A DNA stretch of 64,000 nt, from positions 26,660,001 to 26,724,000 of the forward strand of contig NC_077222.1 of NCBI RefSeq assembly GCF_024763615.1. Reading direction: 5' to 3'. Below, one piece after another: positions 1-11,400 of this stretch. How positions within the stretch are numbered: the stretch's first letter is position 1; each line of letters starts with the position of its first letter. The notes under the pieces are model-generated. The model was not told the DNA's origin, made no database searches, and was given only the letters and a program-made list of their open reading frames with translations. The position numbers and the translations under genes are program-made. This DNA comes from Phlebotomus papatasi. Lineage: Eukaryota > Arthropoda > Insecta > Diptera > Psychodidae.

Positions 1-3000
1 GTGGCTCCCAACGGATTAAAACCAAATCGCCCTCCGAATATCGCCGCGGAGCCTTCCGTTTTTCATTAAATTGAGATACTTGTTCCCTTTGACTTTCCTC
101 TGCCCGATTCTTTGCACGTTCACGTAACTCCGACAAGGGTATATCTTCTTCGACTTCCTCATCTAGCCTGTCACTAATCAGATTCAACAGGGTGTTGCTC
201 ATGGCGTTACGCGGCTTATATCCCAAGAGCAATTTTTGCGGAGTCTCTCCTGTCACTCTATTACGCAGGCTGTTTATTGCCCATTGCACTGTTGGTAAAT
301 TTTTAACCCAGTCACTACCTGCATCCGTCTCAGTCATAGACCGCAAAGCATCACCAACAACTTTGAATACCCTTTCTGCCTGACCATTCGCACGAGGTGT
401 TTTTGCCGCAACTAGCGCCAGTCGAATGCCACGCTCACCGCAATACTCCTGAAATTGCTTAGCTGTAAATGCAGATCCACGGTCCGTTACGATAATACTG
501 GGCGCTCCAAAGTATTGAAAAATCTCATTCAAAACCCTGATTACGCCACTTGTATTTGCTGATTTAACTGCCCTCAATATTGTAAATCGTGTGAATGAGT
601 CAGTCACCACTAATATGTACTCGTTTCCTCCATGGCCCTTGGGATAGGGGCCACTGTGATCAAGATGGATGGTATGAAATGGGATTGGCTCTCTGTTCAC
701 AGTGTGTAACAGATATCTCGTCTCATCTGGCCCACTCTTACCACGTGCACATGGGATGCAACTTTCTATATACTTTCGGACAAATCCTCTCAACTTAGGA
801 AACCAATAACCTTTGGTTAATTCTTCTACTGTTCGGTCCACTGACAAGTGCCCAGAACGATCATGACTGCATTGAACAACATGGAAACGAAGGCCTCTGG
901 GTACATAAAACCTCTTACCATGCTTTGTCACCCGAAATACTAAGCCATCTTTCAGCTCAAAATCCCGTTCAATCTGTTTCCTCCTCTTATGTTCAACCTG
1001 AGAACCTTCAAGCACCCTTCGAATCTCCAATAGGTCTGAATCTCTGGTTTGGGCGGCTGCAAGCCAATCATCATACTTAAGTATGGCCATGATCTTAATT
1101 CTCATCACCGGGTTACGACTTAAACAGTCTACGTGTCTCATTTTCCTATTACCCCGATGGACAATATCAAAATCATATTCGATGATTTGCAACCACCATC
1201 TCGCAAACTTTGGTATCATGTCTCGTTTCCTATGAGCTTGTTCTAAAGCTTTGCAGTCGGTGACGATGACGAAATGCTTCCCAAGGAGATAATAGCGAAA
1301 CCTCTTTAGGCTTTCAACAACGGCAAGCGTTTCAAGCTCGAAACTGGCCCAACGACTTTCAGCATCAGATGTCGTCCGACTAAAATAAGCAATGGGTCTC
1401 GCATCATTTTCTTTATCAATTTGTATTAATATGCCGCCAATTCCCCAACTACTTGCATCACAATGAAGCTCGTGTCTGCATTCCGGAGAATACAAGGCCA
1501 GGACAGGTCGTGAAGTGAGAGCTTCCTGTAGCAACTTAAAGGCTTTTTGTTGTTCAGCCGACCAAACGAACTTCACGTTTTTCTTAAGAAGCTGATACAA
1601 TGGAACTGCTATAATGGAGTAGCTGGGTATAAACTTGCGAAAATACCCAGTGAGACCTAAGAATTGCCGAACTGCATGTTGATTCTTCGGAGTTTCAAAT
1701 TTCGTGATTGCCTCTGTCTTTAGGTCTCCCGGTGTGATCCCTTCTCCACTGATATTGTGTCCTAGATATGCAACTCTTTGAGAGAGAAATTCGCACTTTC
1801 CCAAATTCAACGTTAATCCTGCTTTTGACAACTCTTTCAAGACATCTTCAAGCAGGTTAAGTAGCGAGGACACGTCAGAAGCTCCAATCAAGATGTCGTC
1901 CATGTAGAACGATACACCATCACCATTAATGGGTTTGAGGACTTTGGAAACTAGCTTCATAAAGACAGCAGGAGAATTTGTCAACCCGAAGGGCATACGA
2001 CGATATTGGTAATGACCATCAGGGGTTATAAAGGCAGTATACTGCCTCGAAGATTCCTCCACTATAATTTGGTGAAAACCTGACAACATATCTAGGCTAC
2101 AGAACCACTTCTTTCCTGCAAACTTGTTGATCTCCTCCTCAATATTTGGGAGCGGGAAATGCTCAACTTGGCAAATCGAATTAATTTTTCGATAGTCTAC
2201 ACAAAGGCGATAGCTTCCATCCTTCTTGGTGACAAGAACTGTGGGACTTGCATACTCCGATTGACTTTCTTCGATAACTCCATCCTCCAAAAGCTCATCC
2301 ACAATTTCTTTCAGTTGATCCCTCTGTGAATATGCTGCTCTGTATGGTCTGTATCGTACAATCTCATCGCTCTTCAGCTTCAATGTCATCTTCACAACAT
2401 CTGTTTGTCCCAATTCACGTACATTAATAGCCAAGCATTTACGATATTTATTCAAAAGATCAAGAAGCTCGTGCTGGGTAGAGACATCAACTGACGAATC
2501 GATTTTTATATCATCCAAACATAACGTTTGACACTGTGATATTTTCCAAATTTTCTTGCCGCGTTTGTCTTTCACATGAATCTCTGAGTCTTCAAAAATT
2601 ACTTGAGCAAAGGGAGTATTAAAGTAGTCACGCCCTAAGAGGAGGTCTTCTGGTAAAACAGAATCTGGAACCACCAGGAAGGCGATCTTGTTCACAAAAT
2701 CGTCAAGGCCAACTGACAACTCCATACTACCCAAAGAAGTTATCGTACTGCCGCCAAACCCTTCCAAAATCTGTGATTCCCCATTCTTTTCCCAATTCAG
2801 GTTTTCAGCACATGAGCTTCTCACCAATGATCTCGGGCTTCCCAAATCAATAAAAGTACGCACGCGGCTTTCCCCAATGACAGCCGTCTTAACAGGTTCT
2901 GTATTATTTTTTTCACGGGTGGCCAGAACTCCCATTACCACCCTATCGTGAAAATCCTTACTTCCATTTGTACGCTTCGGGCAGTCCTTCCTCAGATGAC

Positions 3001-3834
3001 CTATTTCTTTGCATTTGTAGCAGCGCCGCTTCTCAGAATCACCAGCCGGTTTCTGTTTCTCCTCCTTGATCTGTTGATCACGAGAAGTGGATTTTTCCCT
3101 TGAAGTGTTTCCACTATCTCGCACACTGTCCTGCTTGCGTCTATCTTCATCTTTTTTATCTGACTTGTCACGTCGAGCTATCCAGTGCCTGGATCCCGAT
3201 CCTCGCGAACGAGATCTGTCAGAGCCCTTGTAATTCCTTGCAGCACTCCCAGTCGTTTTTGATTTTTCCGCATCACCGTCCTCTTCAAGTTTGAGCATAT
3301 GCCTCAAAAATTCTGGAAGGCTGCATTGAGGCACAGCACGCAAGACTTTGCGATCATTTACCCCAGGGAGACCCTTGATGAGGTACTCTTTTATGGTATC
3401 ATCTCCCAAGCGGATCCTTTTTGCCGTCCTGACGACCTCATGGTAATATTCTTCCAACGTCTCATTGTATCGACGCTTCCTGTTAGCTAATTTTTCATGT
3501 ACCACGGATTCACGGATACTTTGGGGAAAATTATCCTTTAATTCGGCTTTAAAGGCCTCCCAAGAGCTGATACTACCCTCCGAAGCATCCAACCAGTTTT
3601 GTGCTGGACCCTTGACCCTCAGGGATGCATACAACAACATTTGCGGAGAGGTCCATTTATACACCTTGCCGAGAGATTCAATTTTATCAAGCCACTCACT
3701 GGCAAATATCAATTTCCCGCCCTGCTCTATTCCATGGAACTCTGGAATCATCAGCTCAACCTCTTTGATTCCAATGTACGAGGATTGAGCTTGTCCACCC
3801 GAGTCAGGGGAGGGATACGTATCAATGGACTCTC
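1..3834 (-). CDS. Gag-Pol polyprotein of Ty3/gypsy retrotransposon (partial)
   Basis: The frame gives about 1,278 residues in the window and continues past position 1. Reading on the minus strand: a gag region; a basic Ser/Arg-rich stretch; a CCHC zinc knuckle CYKCKEIGHLRKDC (2981-3022); an aspartic-protease site read IDLGS (about 2837-2851) and its LLLGRD partner (about 2640-2660), with Leu where Thr/Ser is usual in D(T/S)G; reverse transcriptase with YMDD (1895-1906); RNase H with HCDASSWG (about 1443-1466) and TDCKAL (about 1240-1264); integrase with an HHCC zinc site (H-x4-H near 850-884, CIPC near 742-763) and a catalytic D, D, 35 residues, E triad (near 655, 485 and 375). The frame ends in a GDLVLIRW segment like the integrase tail of gypsy elements. 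These proteins would form the particle, copy the RNA and insert the cDNA. Two in-frame stops lie at about 3876-3881 and the first in-frame ATG comes only within Gag, so the true start may be in a spliced 5' exon. Clade not assigned. Confidence 0.9.
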
Positions 3835-4029
3835 CTGAACCCCAAAAAAAGAAAATAAAAGAGAACAAGGGCTATTAGGGACTTTCTGTATCTATTCGGA
3901 CCACCTTATCAGTAAAATCTTCTAAAATTATCGTCAAAATTTCAAGAAAATGGCTTGGGCAATCTATAGTCATTGCTTTCAAGTTCTTTGTAACTTCAGG
4001 GACAAATAAAATTGACCACATACCAGTAC
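3835..4029 (-). other. Candidate 195-nt intron in the retrotransposon leader/gag start
   Basis: Starts GTACTG and ends with a long T-rich tract followed by CAG. It contains the two stop codons that separate the only upstream ATG frame from gag, and both splice sites are in matching phase. A retrotransposon that keeps an intron must package unspliced RNA, so splicing would serve only expression, as with subgenomic RNAs of copia or gypsy. Chance cannot be excluded. Confidence 0.35.
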
Positions 4030-4054
4030 CTGGAGTTTCTCTGCGCCTGGGCAT
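4030..4054 (-). CDS. Possible 5' mini-exon of gag (ATG, eight codons plus one base)
   Basis: The ATG at 4054-4052 opens a frame beginning MPRRRETP, which then meets AG|GTACTG at 4030/4029, a plausible 5' splice site. Joining it to an acceptor at 3835 (pyrimidine-rich tract ending TTCAG) restores the reading frame exactly: the single leftover G plus GA gives a Gly codon. Unspliced, the same ATG frame ends at 3875, just before the gag frame. This is a proposal from sequence only. Confidence 0.35.
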
Positions 4055-5094
4055 TTTCCTTGTCAATCCCCTCAGATGTGAAAGAAAACTCCTGACTGTA
4101 ATGAAAATTCATTTCCCAGTCATCATTAATAATTGTACAATATTTCCGGAATAAATTGTTTGAAATTCTCACCAATTTTCTTAGAACTGTGACGCAATAC
4201 TTTATCAGTTATTCGCCCCCGGCACAGCACTAAGATTGCACCAAATTTGGCTGAATAAATATGTCACTCTCAGAAATTTCACTGTATTTCATTAATTTAT
4301 TTGCTACTGCACTCACTTGATTTGACTTTTATCCAGAAAAATCGTAAGAAAGACTTGAATTAGAATATTTCACCAAATTTGTGCTGTTGCAACATGTGAC
4401 GCACTTCCAAAAGTGACACGATCAAACTCGATCGATAGAGAACAAGAGAAGCTCTTTTCCCCTCTCCAAAAAGCACGGAATCCTCTCATTCTCGCAACCA
4501 CCAATTCATCCTTGGGTGCACCCCTTTCACTCCAACACAATCTATCCACTTGTCTTATACACACAAACCACTCATTTTTATAACAAGCAATGAAAAGTTT
4601 TCGTCACAAATGGTATAAATATATATTTTTTTCTTTTTAGAATAGGCGTAATTGGATTAATTAATCTATCCTTTTCTTATCTCTTTTTTTTTCTCACCAT
4701 TGGATTTCATCACCGCAGCGCGAGCGTGCATGTGTATAATACTCACAAGCCATGCAGCAACTCTCTTTCTCCCTTGCTCTGCTGCCCCACTCACACGGTG
4801 ATCTCTCCAAGAGGATTGCTGCTGTCGCTCTCCGCTTCTCCTCTCAGCAGTACAGCAGGAGCAGTGGGTTGATTTTTTCCCCTTTTCACTTACTCACACA
4901 CGGACACGATCGCGTGGCGCGGTGGCTCGTTTTTCTCTCCCTCGCTCAAGATCATGATTTAGGGAAATCACCGACATTAAATAAATGACGCAATACCCAT
5001 TTTTTCTCTAATGCATTTTAATAATTTGGGACTTCTGCGTACCTAAATGCCCCACTCACGCGAACTCATACCTCTCTCACAAGCCACCCCAGCA
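4055..5094 (-). other. Retrotransposon 5' leader region (uncertain)
   Basis: Noncoding sequence between the possible first gag ATG and the candidate LTR. It holds a GC-richer, pyrimidine-rich part (about 4690-4960) unlike the surrounding AT-rich DNA. The short frames here resemble nothing I recognise. A TGGGGTGGC run just inside the candidate LTR end could be a primer-binding site, but I could not match it to a tRNA. Confidence 0.4.
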
Positions 5095-5376
5095 TGGCTA
5101 CCAGAGAAAATCTTGGTTAACGGATAACTCACAGTTCACTTCAAATGGGTCTTTCTGAATCACATCCCACTTCTGAATGAAGATAATTTAATTAAACCGA
5201 GGGATTATTCTTATTTATTCCGCGACGAGCCACCAACTCGCTTATTCTAGAACTCGCGGGAGACTTGTCTTTACCCATTGGAGGGCTAACCCCTGCGCAA
5301 CCCAAACGCACTCGGTGACTGTTCACGAAAGACTGAAAGGAATAGACATGCGCATAGCCCTCCTCAAGACGTTACA
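5095..5376 (-). repeat. Candidate 5' LTR of the gypsy-type element
   Basis: On the minus strand this 282-bp segment begins TGTAACGTC and ends TAGCCA, fitting the TG...CA rule, and has an AATAAATAA-type stretch inside. Three bases after its end comes TGGGGTGGC, the position expected for a primer-binding site. The 3' LTR is outside the window, so the ends cannot be confirmed. Confidence 0.35.
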
Positions 5377-5397
5377 CCTAAAGTAACGACTTCTATC

Positions 5398-5567
5398 CCA
5401 GCGAGCATAGATACGAGGGTGACTGTAATACTACTTTATAGGGGACTATATTCAAATTCAAACAGAACCGTTGAGCGCTGTTCTACAAAAGTTCATTTGA
5501 ATTGGTGGAATATGGTAATAACCTGACGATCAGAGGAACACTGCCGATCACTATGGTGCTCTTCCCT
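5398..5567. repeat. Fragments of two repeat families beside the LTR
   Basis: CCCAGCGAGCA at 5398 matches the ends of small elements at 12511 and 14632. Positions 5523-5567, ending TCTTCCCT then TA, match (inverted) the left end of the element at 19986-22445, sharing CCTGACGATC and GGAACACTGCC. The other ends are missing, possibly displaced by the retrotransposon. Confidence 0.5.
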
Positions 5568-5689
5568 TATCTACTTCTAGATAAACGGATTTGCTTAATT
5601 TTAAGGGGTGACGTGGGTCTCGCAGACTAAAAAAACAGTAGATTTTCTTGACATCCTTACTCGCCAAAATAAAAAAAAACATTAATTCA

Positions 5690-6480
5690 GCCTTTTGGAA
5701 CCTGATTAGTGGAGACGGCTTTTTGAAAAAAAAAAAAACACTTTTTGGTTGACAAGATTTCTCAGAGTATAGGGTAAGTGTGCCAAATTTCGGCATAATT
5801 GCATGCAAGCGCCAAAGTCTCAAGTTTGAAATGTAATATTTTTAATACAAATTGATTTTTTTATTCTTTCTTTTGTAAGAGTGTTGCTTGGAACCTTGTA
5901 AAGTGTTTACCGTCTTTATTTACTCTAAAATCATTCTTAATACATTTTAAAATTAATAAAAATATAGACATAGCTTTGGTGCCCTATTTCGGCCACCTTC
6001 ATTCTCATAGTTCCTTGCCCTTCGGGAATTCTTGCAAAATCTTTTAAATGTCATCTCGTTTGTCGAAGCTACATTTTTTGTTATTCTTTTGCATTGTATA
6101 ATCTCTAAATTACGTAAAATCTAAAAATTCATGGAAATTCGAGGAACAAAAAAAGTGGCCGGAATTTGGCACACTTACCCTATTCGTCTGACGTCAAAAA
6201 ATTAAATATTTCCTATTAGCCGTTGAACTGTGCCTTTTTATCTTGATCACAACTTATTCTAAAAGAGAAAACGTAGCGTAAAATACGCCGAAAATTCTTA
6301 ATTTTTTGTATAAAATTCTGCCAAAAATCCTTTTATTTAAAAAAAAAAAAGAAGTACGTGTGTAACTCATCAGCTAACAGGAAATATTAAGTTTTTTAAC
6401 GTGAAAAATCTTATCCACAGAACAGTATGTATTTTCTAAAAAATTTTTCAAAAATTAGGCCCCAACGGCTGAATTTTAAA
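5690..6480. repeat. Palindromic repeat family (copy 1) interrupted by a MITE
   Basis: The left arm (about 5690-5770 plus 6183-6235) and right arm (about 6365-6475) are imperfect inverted repeats, sharing TTGACAAGATTTCTCAG-like and CTAACAGGAAATATT-like segments. A second copy with the same design lies at 36715-37140, and one arm recurs at about 10425-10550. Only the left arm here carries the 409-bp TA-MITE, so that insertion is younger. Confidence 0.55.
5772..6180. mobile_element. TA-MITE, GGGTAAGTGTGCC family, copy A
   Basis: A 409-bp element with terminal inverted repeats GGGTAAGTGTGCCAAATT / AATTTGGCACACTTACCC, flanked by TA on both sides, as for Tc1/mariner-type integration. No coding capacity. 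Copies B-E are at 17670, 20250, 37350 and 62547. Confidence 0.85.
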
Positions 6481-6565
6481 GATTTTTAAATGAAAATTTC
6501 AGATAAAATAGTTTTTATTTATATTTTTGTATGCTTAAAAACTTAAATAAAAATAAAAATTTATA

Positions 6566-6612
6566 TGTTAATATATTATAATATAATAATGATATATTAT
6601 AATATATTATAA
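6566..6612. repeat. AT microsatellite-like tract
   Basis: Near-pure TAATATATTATAATATA sequence of about 45 bp; able to form cruciforms. No other signal. Confidence 0.6.
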
Positions 6613-8527
6613 GAAAAATATTCTTAGTGTAAAGTTGAAACGATTTATTGAGATTGCAGTCACTTTGACAAGCTTTTTCTCCGCTTGAGGGCACTGTTTA
6701 CTCCCACGAATGGCGCTCGCAAATGATCCTAAGTTTTTAAATTGTCAAATTTCTCTGTATTTATTCTCAAGTTAAATCAAAGTGATTTATTGCATTCTCT
6801 TTGAAATTTCCCGATAAATGAGAGTATTAGTAGAGTGACCTTTTCCCTAATTAGCTGTAATAGTTTTCACTGAAACAAGTGCTATCATGAAAGCATTTTA
6901 TAGCAAAATTTTTAACTTTTTTCTTTTTACGTATTCATTACAGTTTTCTTATCTTTGATAAAGTTATCTGTGAGCAAGGCCTAAAATCTCCTGTAACATC
7001 AATTTTTCGTTTAATTTTTATCTCCTAAATAACATTTTTCTAATATAAATAACATAAAAACGTAATTAGATATTGTTAAGAAGAATACAAAAGAACTTCT
7101 GTTAAAGTTCTATTAACAAAATTTGCCAATCTAAACCGGTAATGTAGGACAACAAAAAATTCTACAAAGGTGACAAAAAATCATTAGCAATTTATTTAAA
7201 AATTAATCTAGTGAATTCATCTCTTAAATTTGTGTTTTTCCTTCTCATCTGCCCATCTGTTTTTTTTTCTTATTCTTTACTCTTCTATTTATCTCAACAA
7301 AATCCGCACACACAAAAGGCTGGAATTTGTGATGAAGAAAAATAGAAGTGAAAATCATGCATCAGAATGCGATGATGATGGTGGCTCTCTGGAATAATAC
7401 AAATTTGATGTAAATGGAAGTCGTAGCATTTATATAGGAGAAGCTTTTACATACAAAATATATATAGCGACATATCTACAATATAAATTATGACCGAAAT
7501 GGTGCGCATGGTAGTCCAAAGTTGGGAATTGTCTATTTGCAGAACACTCGAAATGCCAAGTTCCAACTAATACACAAGAAATACAAATAATACATTCTCG
7601 CATCTCTTGCTCACTCACAATTTTCTTTATAACCTACCCATTTTATTTCCATCGTCATTTCAATTCATGCACATGAGCTTTTATACATACATCTCAAATT
7701 TGATTTAAATGTGCGAATAGGAGGAACGAAAGACGCGCTTGCCGGAATTCTCTCCCATAAGCAATTGCAATCTCGCCCTCAAGAAAATGTTTGCTGAGTG
7801 CAGTGGAAGAAAGAATTGAAACGCGTCGCTGCAAATGTTGATGATGACACATGGAGAATAAAGTGGGCAAATAAGTCATTTTCCAAATGGATGGAAAATC
7901 AATTACAGGAAAGAGCGACAGAGATGATAAGAGGCCATGTGCAGTAGAGAAAAAAATAGCAAAAACTTGTCCCAAAAATGTCAGGAAAGTACATCAAAAT
8001 CTGACGCTCTACTTTCTAATCCAAGATGACAGTGGAGACGCCCGGTACCAGGCGTACCAATTGACTCCATTTCAAATTTTAATTTCACTTGGAAATTACG
8101 GTCACATTGAGATGATGGCAAATAGTATTAAGAGGTAGAAGCACACGGTGATTTTTGCACTGCTCTGCAAGTCAAATAACAGAAATTTCCATTGGGAATG
8201 GAAAGAGAACCATCATCCCCAGCGACGGTGGTTTCCATTAAAAATAAAAATGCGAAAATGTGAGGAAAAACGAGGGTAGAATTGAAATTTAAATATTTTC
8301 TAAAACAAGCACAGTTGAATATATTGAACCAGCAAATAGGGAAGTCTGTGGCAGTTACACTCTTTTATATTTTTTGCAATATTTTTCTCCAAACGGGAAT
8401 AAAACTTTGGTCATACTCCATTTATTTACTCTTGTGTTTTCTACATCGGCTACCTAAAAATTTGCAGCACGTTACTTCTAGTTATTAATTTAATATCCCA
8501 AAAATATTTTCTAAATATAAATATGTA
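6613..8527. other. Noncoding stretch, no feature recognised
   Basis: AT-rich DNA with several short open frames that overlap on both strands (for example near 7690-8140) and resemble no protein family. It lies upstream of the first visible scro exon and is probably intron or upstream regulatory DNA. Confidence 0.4.
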
Positions 8528-8855
8528 GGGGGAATTACTTGCCCTTCGAACGTTCATGCCATCGAATAATGTGAATTTCATTTATTTTTCCAGAGAGTTA
8601 TGGACTCTACACACTTGAGAAATTTATGTCCATATTGAAGTGTTTGTCCTATACTCAAGAGTATAGGAATTTGCTTCAATATGGCCATAATTTTCTCTAG
8701 TGTGAAGAGGCCATTACGGATAATTATTACATACTTATCACTAATCGATAATACGGTAACTTATTTAATAGAAATGTGTAAGTATTTTAGAAAAAAAATG
8801 AAGAAAATGCACAATTTTCGAAGGCATGAACGATCGAAGGGAGAGTGTTTTCCCC
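8528..8855. mobile_element. TA-MITE, CCTTCGAACGTTCATGCC family, copy 1 (diverged)
   Basis: Flanked by TA. Ends GGGGGAATTACTTGCCC and GAGTGTTTTCCCC, followed inward by CCTTCGAACGTTCATGCC and its inverse. The cleaner copy is at 25153-25367. This copy is longer because a second palindrome lies within it. Confidence 0.75.
8610..8704. mobile_element. Nested 95-bp hairpin element
   Basis: Two arms of about 45 bp (8610-8655 and 8660-8704) are imperfect inverses around a CAAG loop, ending CACACTTGAG / CTAGTGTG. It sits inside the MITE at 8528-8855, which would explain that copy's extra length. Confidence 0.6.
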
Positions 8856-9477
8856 TACACGTGAAACTGCCCCAAGCTCCTCTATCACTTTACAATGGAG
8901 AAGGTAACACAATGGAAAACAGAATTTAGCCATAAGTATGCAAGTATTGATTTTTTCTGAAACCAAAAGGAATTTACATTTTGTTGAAATTCAAATTTGA
9001 AACAAAACTTCGGACAAACGAAATTTTGCAATTTGTTTTTTATAACAAAACTTTTCATGAGTTTGTTTTGAATATATTTTGTAAATAATTTTTGTATAAA
9101 TATCTATTAAATTATTTATCAATTCGTTTGAATTAAAGGGTTATATTCGCCTAAAAATTGTTGGCCTTTTCTTTTTGTTTTGCGTTTAAAATGCTTAAAA
9201 ATATGTTAAAAATTATGTAGGATATGATCTATTGTTGAAAAAAATTCCTAAGTACTCAAAAACAAAGCATTTTTGATGCAGTCCGAAAGGAAACGCATGT
9301 GTTTTCTCCACATTATCAAACTTCAAAAGCGTTTTTCTCGAAACTACGGTTGCAGCCGCGACTATCAGCAGAAAATGAGTAATTTTCATCCGATTGACTT
9401 AAATTTTCAGGGTAGGTAGGTGCTCAGACAAATTCTCTGTAGAAGCAAACAGGATTATCAAGATTAGTAAATAACTA

Positions 9478-9733
9478 CACTGAGAAAAAAACGGAGGTGC
9501 GATTAACTTTTTTCCTCATAACTTTAACACTTTTTAGGTGTAAAAATATATCAACATTTTTTTAATGTTAATTTTACACCTTTTCAAGGGTGCGAAATTA
9601 ACTTGAAAAAGTGTAACTTTAAGCCCCAATACACCTGAAAAGGGTAATATTTACACCGATTTCGGATCAATACTGCAGGGTAAAATTAACATTACTGGAA
9701 TGTTATTTTAACTTTATCGGATTTCTCTCAGTG
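9478..9733. mobile_element. TA-MITE, CACTGAGA family, copy 1
   Basis: A 256-bp element with ends CACTGAGAAAAAAACGG and CGGATTTCTCTCAGTG, flanked by TA on both sides. Internally rich in GTTAATTTTACACC-like motifs. An inverted second copy is at 49037-49289. The ends resemble Tc1/mariner termini. Confidence 0.8.
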
Positions 9734-10193
9734 TACATTTGTTATTTATAAATAATTAAAGTCGAATTTTGTCCAAAAACGTCAAGTTGCTGCCAAATTT
9801 CCAAATATAAATATTTTTAATAATAGTTTGTACTTCTATAAAAAATCTTTCTACGCAGTTACTCTGAAAATTTCAAGTCTATCGGATAAGAATTAGTCAA
9901 GTTCTACTGCTACACAATCCACGCGGTGTTACACTGCCATATTGTATTCAAAATTAAAATTAAAATATTTTAGTGTTCCTCAGGACATATATGCCATAAC
10001 CCTTGAAAATTTCATATTGATCGATTCATTAGCAAAGTCACGAAATTTCACAAAAAGCCCATTGATTTTGGGTCTACAACTATATAATCCCTTAAGTTTT
10101 GCTTATTGGGAAATTTGAGACGGTGTATTTTCCCAAGGTACAACTAATATGAACAGAACATACTTGTAAGATTTTTCATATTATGGGAAGTAA

Positions 10194-11152
10194 CAGGGCC
10201 GTAGTTAGAGTTGAATTTAAGGTAGGGCATCAGTAGTTAAAGGTACGGCATTAATCAAAATTTTTGATTGATCTATTTTGGTTAGTCGATTGCCGTTCAT
10301 TTCACTTGAATGTAAGTAAATGAGGTAAAGCAAAAAAATGCTTCGTCTTGTAAAATGTAGAATACGTTTTGATCAAGTGAACATAAAATCTTTCATTTAA
10401 GGATTAGTTTGACCTATCAGCTAACAGGAAATATTTGTTTTCTGGACTTTAGATGGACCAATTCCGAGAAAACTTCTTCACCGAAAAGTATGTTTTTTTT
10501 CCAAAAAAAATCTCCAAAAATATGGTTTCAATTACTAATTTTTTAAAAATTTTAAATGAAAAATTTAGAAAATATAGGTTATGTTAATGTTGTACTTTTA
10601 TATGCCTAAGAGGTTTTTAATTTTTTTTAATATGCTGAAAAAAAATGAGAAATTATGTATATTTTTACCTTGATCCACATAACCCCTTAACTATATTGAG
10701 AATGCGTAAATGAGAAAAGGAAATATATTGAGTTTTTTATGTAAGAAATGTAAGAATCTTTACGCTCGTTTTGCTCAGAACCATTGAAAAACGTTATTTC
10801 ATTTAATTAATCATTAAATAATTGCAATTTCAACTCATTAATAACAATTCCAAAATGATGGATAAATATTCTATTTTATTTTTTTAAGATGTTTGTGAAA
10901 ATATTTAAATTTTTCACAAAATTATCGTTTGATTTTCCATGATTTTAACCAATTGCATTAAGCACTTCAATCGATAACTCTATTAGATTAGATGTATCAG
11001 GCCATTTAATAGAAGATTAATTTCTTCTCAACCATATCATACTACGAACAGTTTACTTAGAACATTATCTTAGTTTCTGGTTTTTAAGGTAGAGCATTGG
11101 AAGTTATACGGTAGGGCATAGCCTCTCAATGCCCCCCCCACGTTATGGCCCT
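10194..11152. mobile_element. hAT-like non-autonomous element
   Basis: Begins CAGGGCCG and ends CGTTATGGCCCT, with flanking 8-mers GGAAGTAA (10186-10193) and GAAAGTAA (11153-11160) that match at 7 of 8 positions, as expected for an old hAT 8-bp target duplication. GGTAGGGCAT motifs occur near both ends. No transposase frame. It carries one arm of the palindromic family seen at 5690 and 36715. Confidence 0.6.
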
Positions 11153-11324
11153 GAAAGTAAATATCCTGAAAAGTCAAAATCCCGAATGGTCAAACTTCTA
11201 AAAGGGCCGAAACTATACTTTCCTAAATAATTTCCTAAAGCACAGAAAATTTCCCTTTACCTCTAGCAAGCGCGGGTGCAATCGTGGGAGTAGCTAATGA
11301 CACTTTATGAATTCTGGATTTGAA

Positions 11325-11400
11325 CTTCCAGGATTTTGACGTTTTCGGGAGTTTGGCATTCAGGATTTTGGCTTTCAGGATTTTGGCTTTTTGGATTTCG
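11325..11400. repeat. Short tandem repeat, TCAGGATTTTGGCTT-like units
   Basis: Three to four imperfect repeats of about 15 bp. The minus-strand translation reads as repeated NPESQNPE-like residues but there is no sign of a gene. Confidence 0.6.

Larger units (their letters stand above)
1..5376 (-). mobile_element. Ty3/gypsy LTR retrotransposon, cut by the left window edge
   Basis: The element reads right to left: candidate 5' LTR, a leader of about 1 kb, then one long gag-pol frame that leaves the window still open inside the integrase C-terminal region. The order protease, reverse transcriptase, RNase H, integrase is that of the Ty3/gypsy group (Metaviridae-type elements). I saw no stop or frameshift from 3834 to 1, so the copy may be young and possibly autonomous. 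The rest of the integrase, any third frame and the 3' LTR lie outside. Its right boundary is inferred only from an LTR-like TG...CA segment. It lies antisense to scro and may sit in a 5' intron of that gene. Confidence 0.85.

Noticed and set aside
8282..8488. Frame reading KQAQ, considered as the missing scro exon ending FTQAQ
   Set aside because: The preceding residues do not match an NK2 homeodomain N-terminus (no RRKRR or LFT), and no GT donor follows in place.
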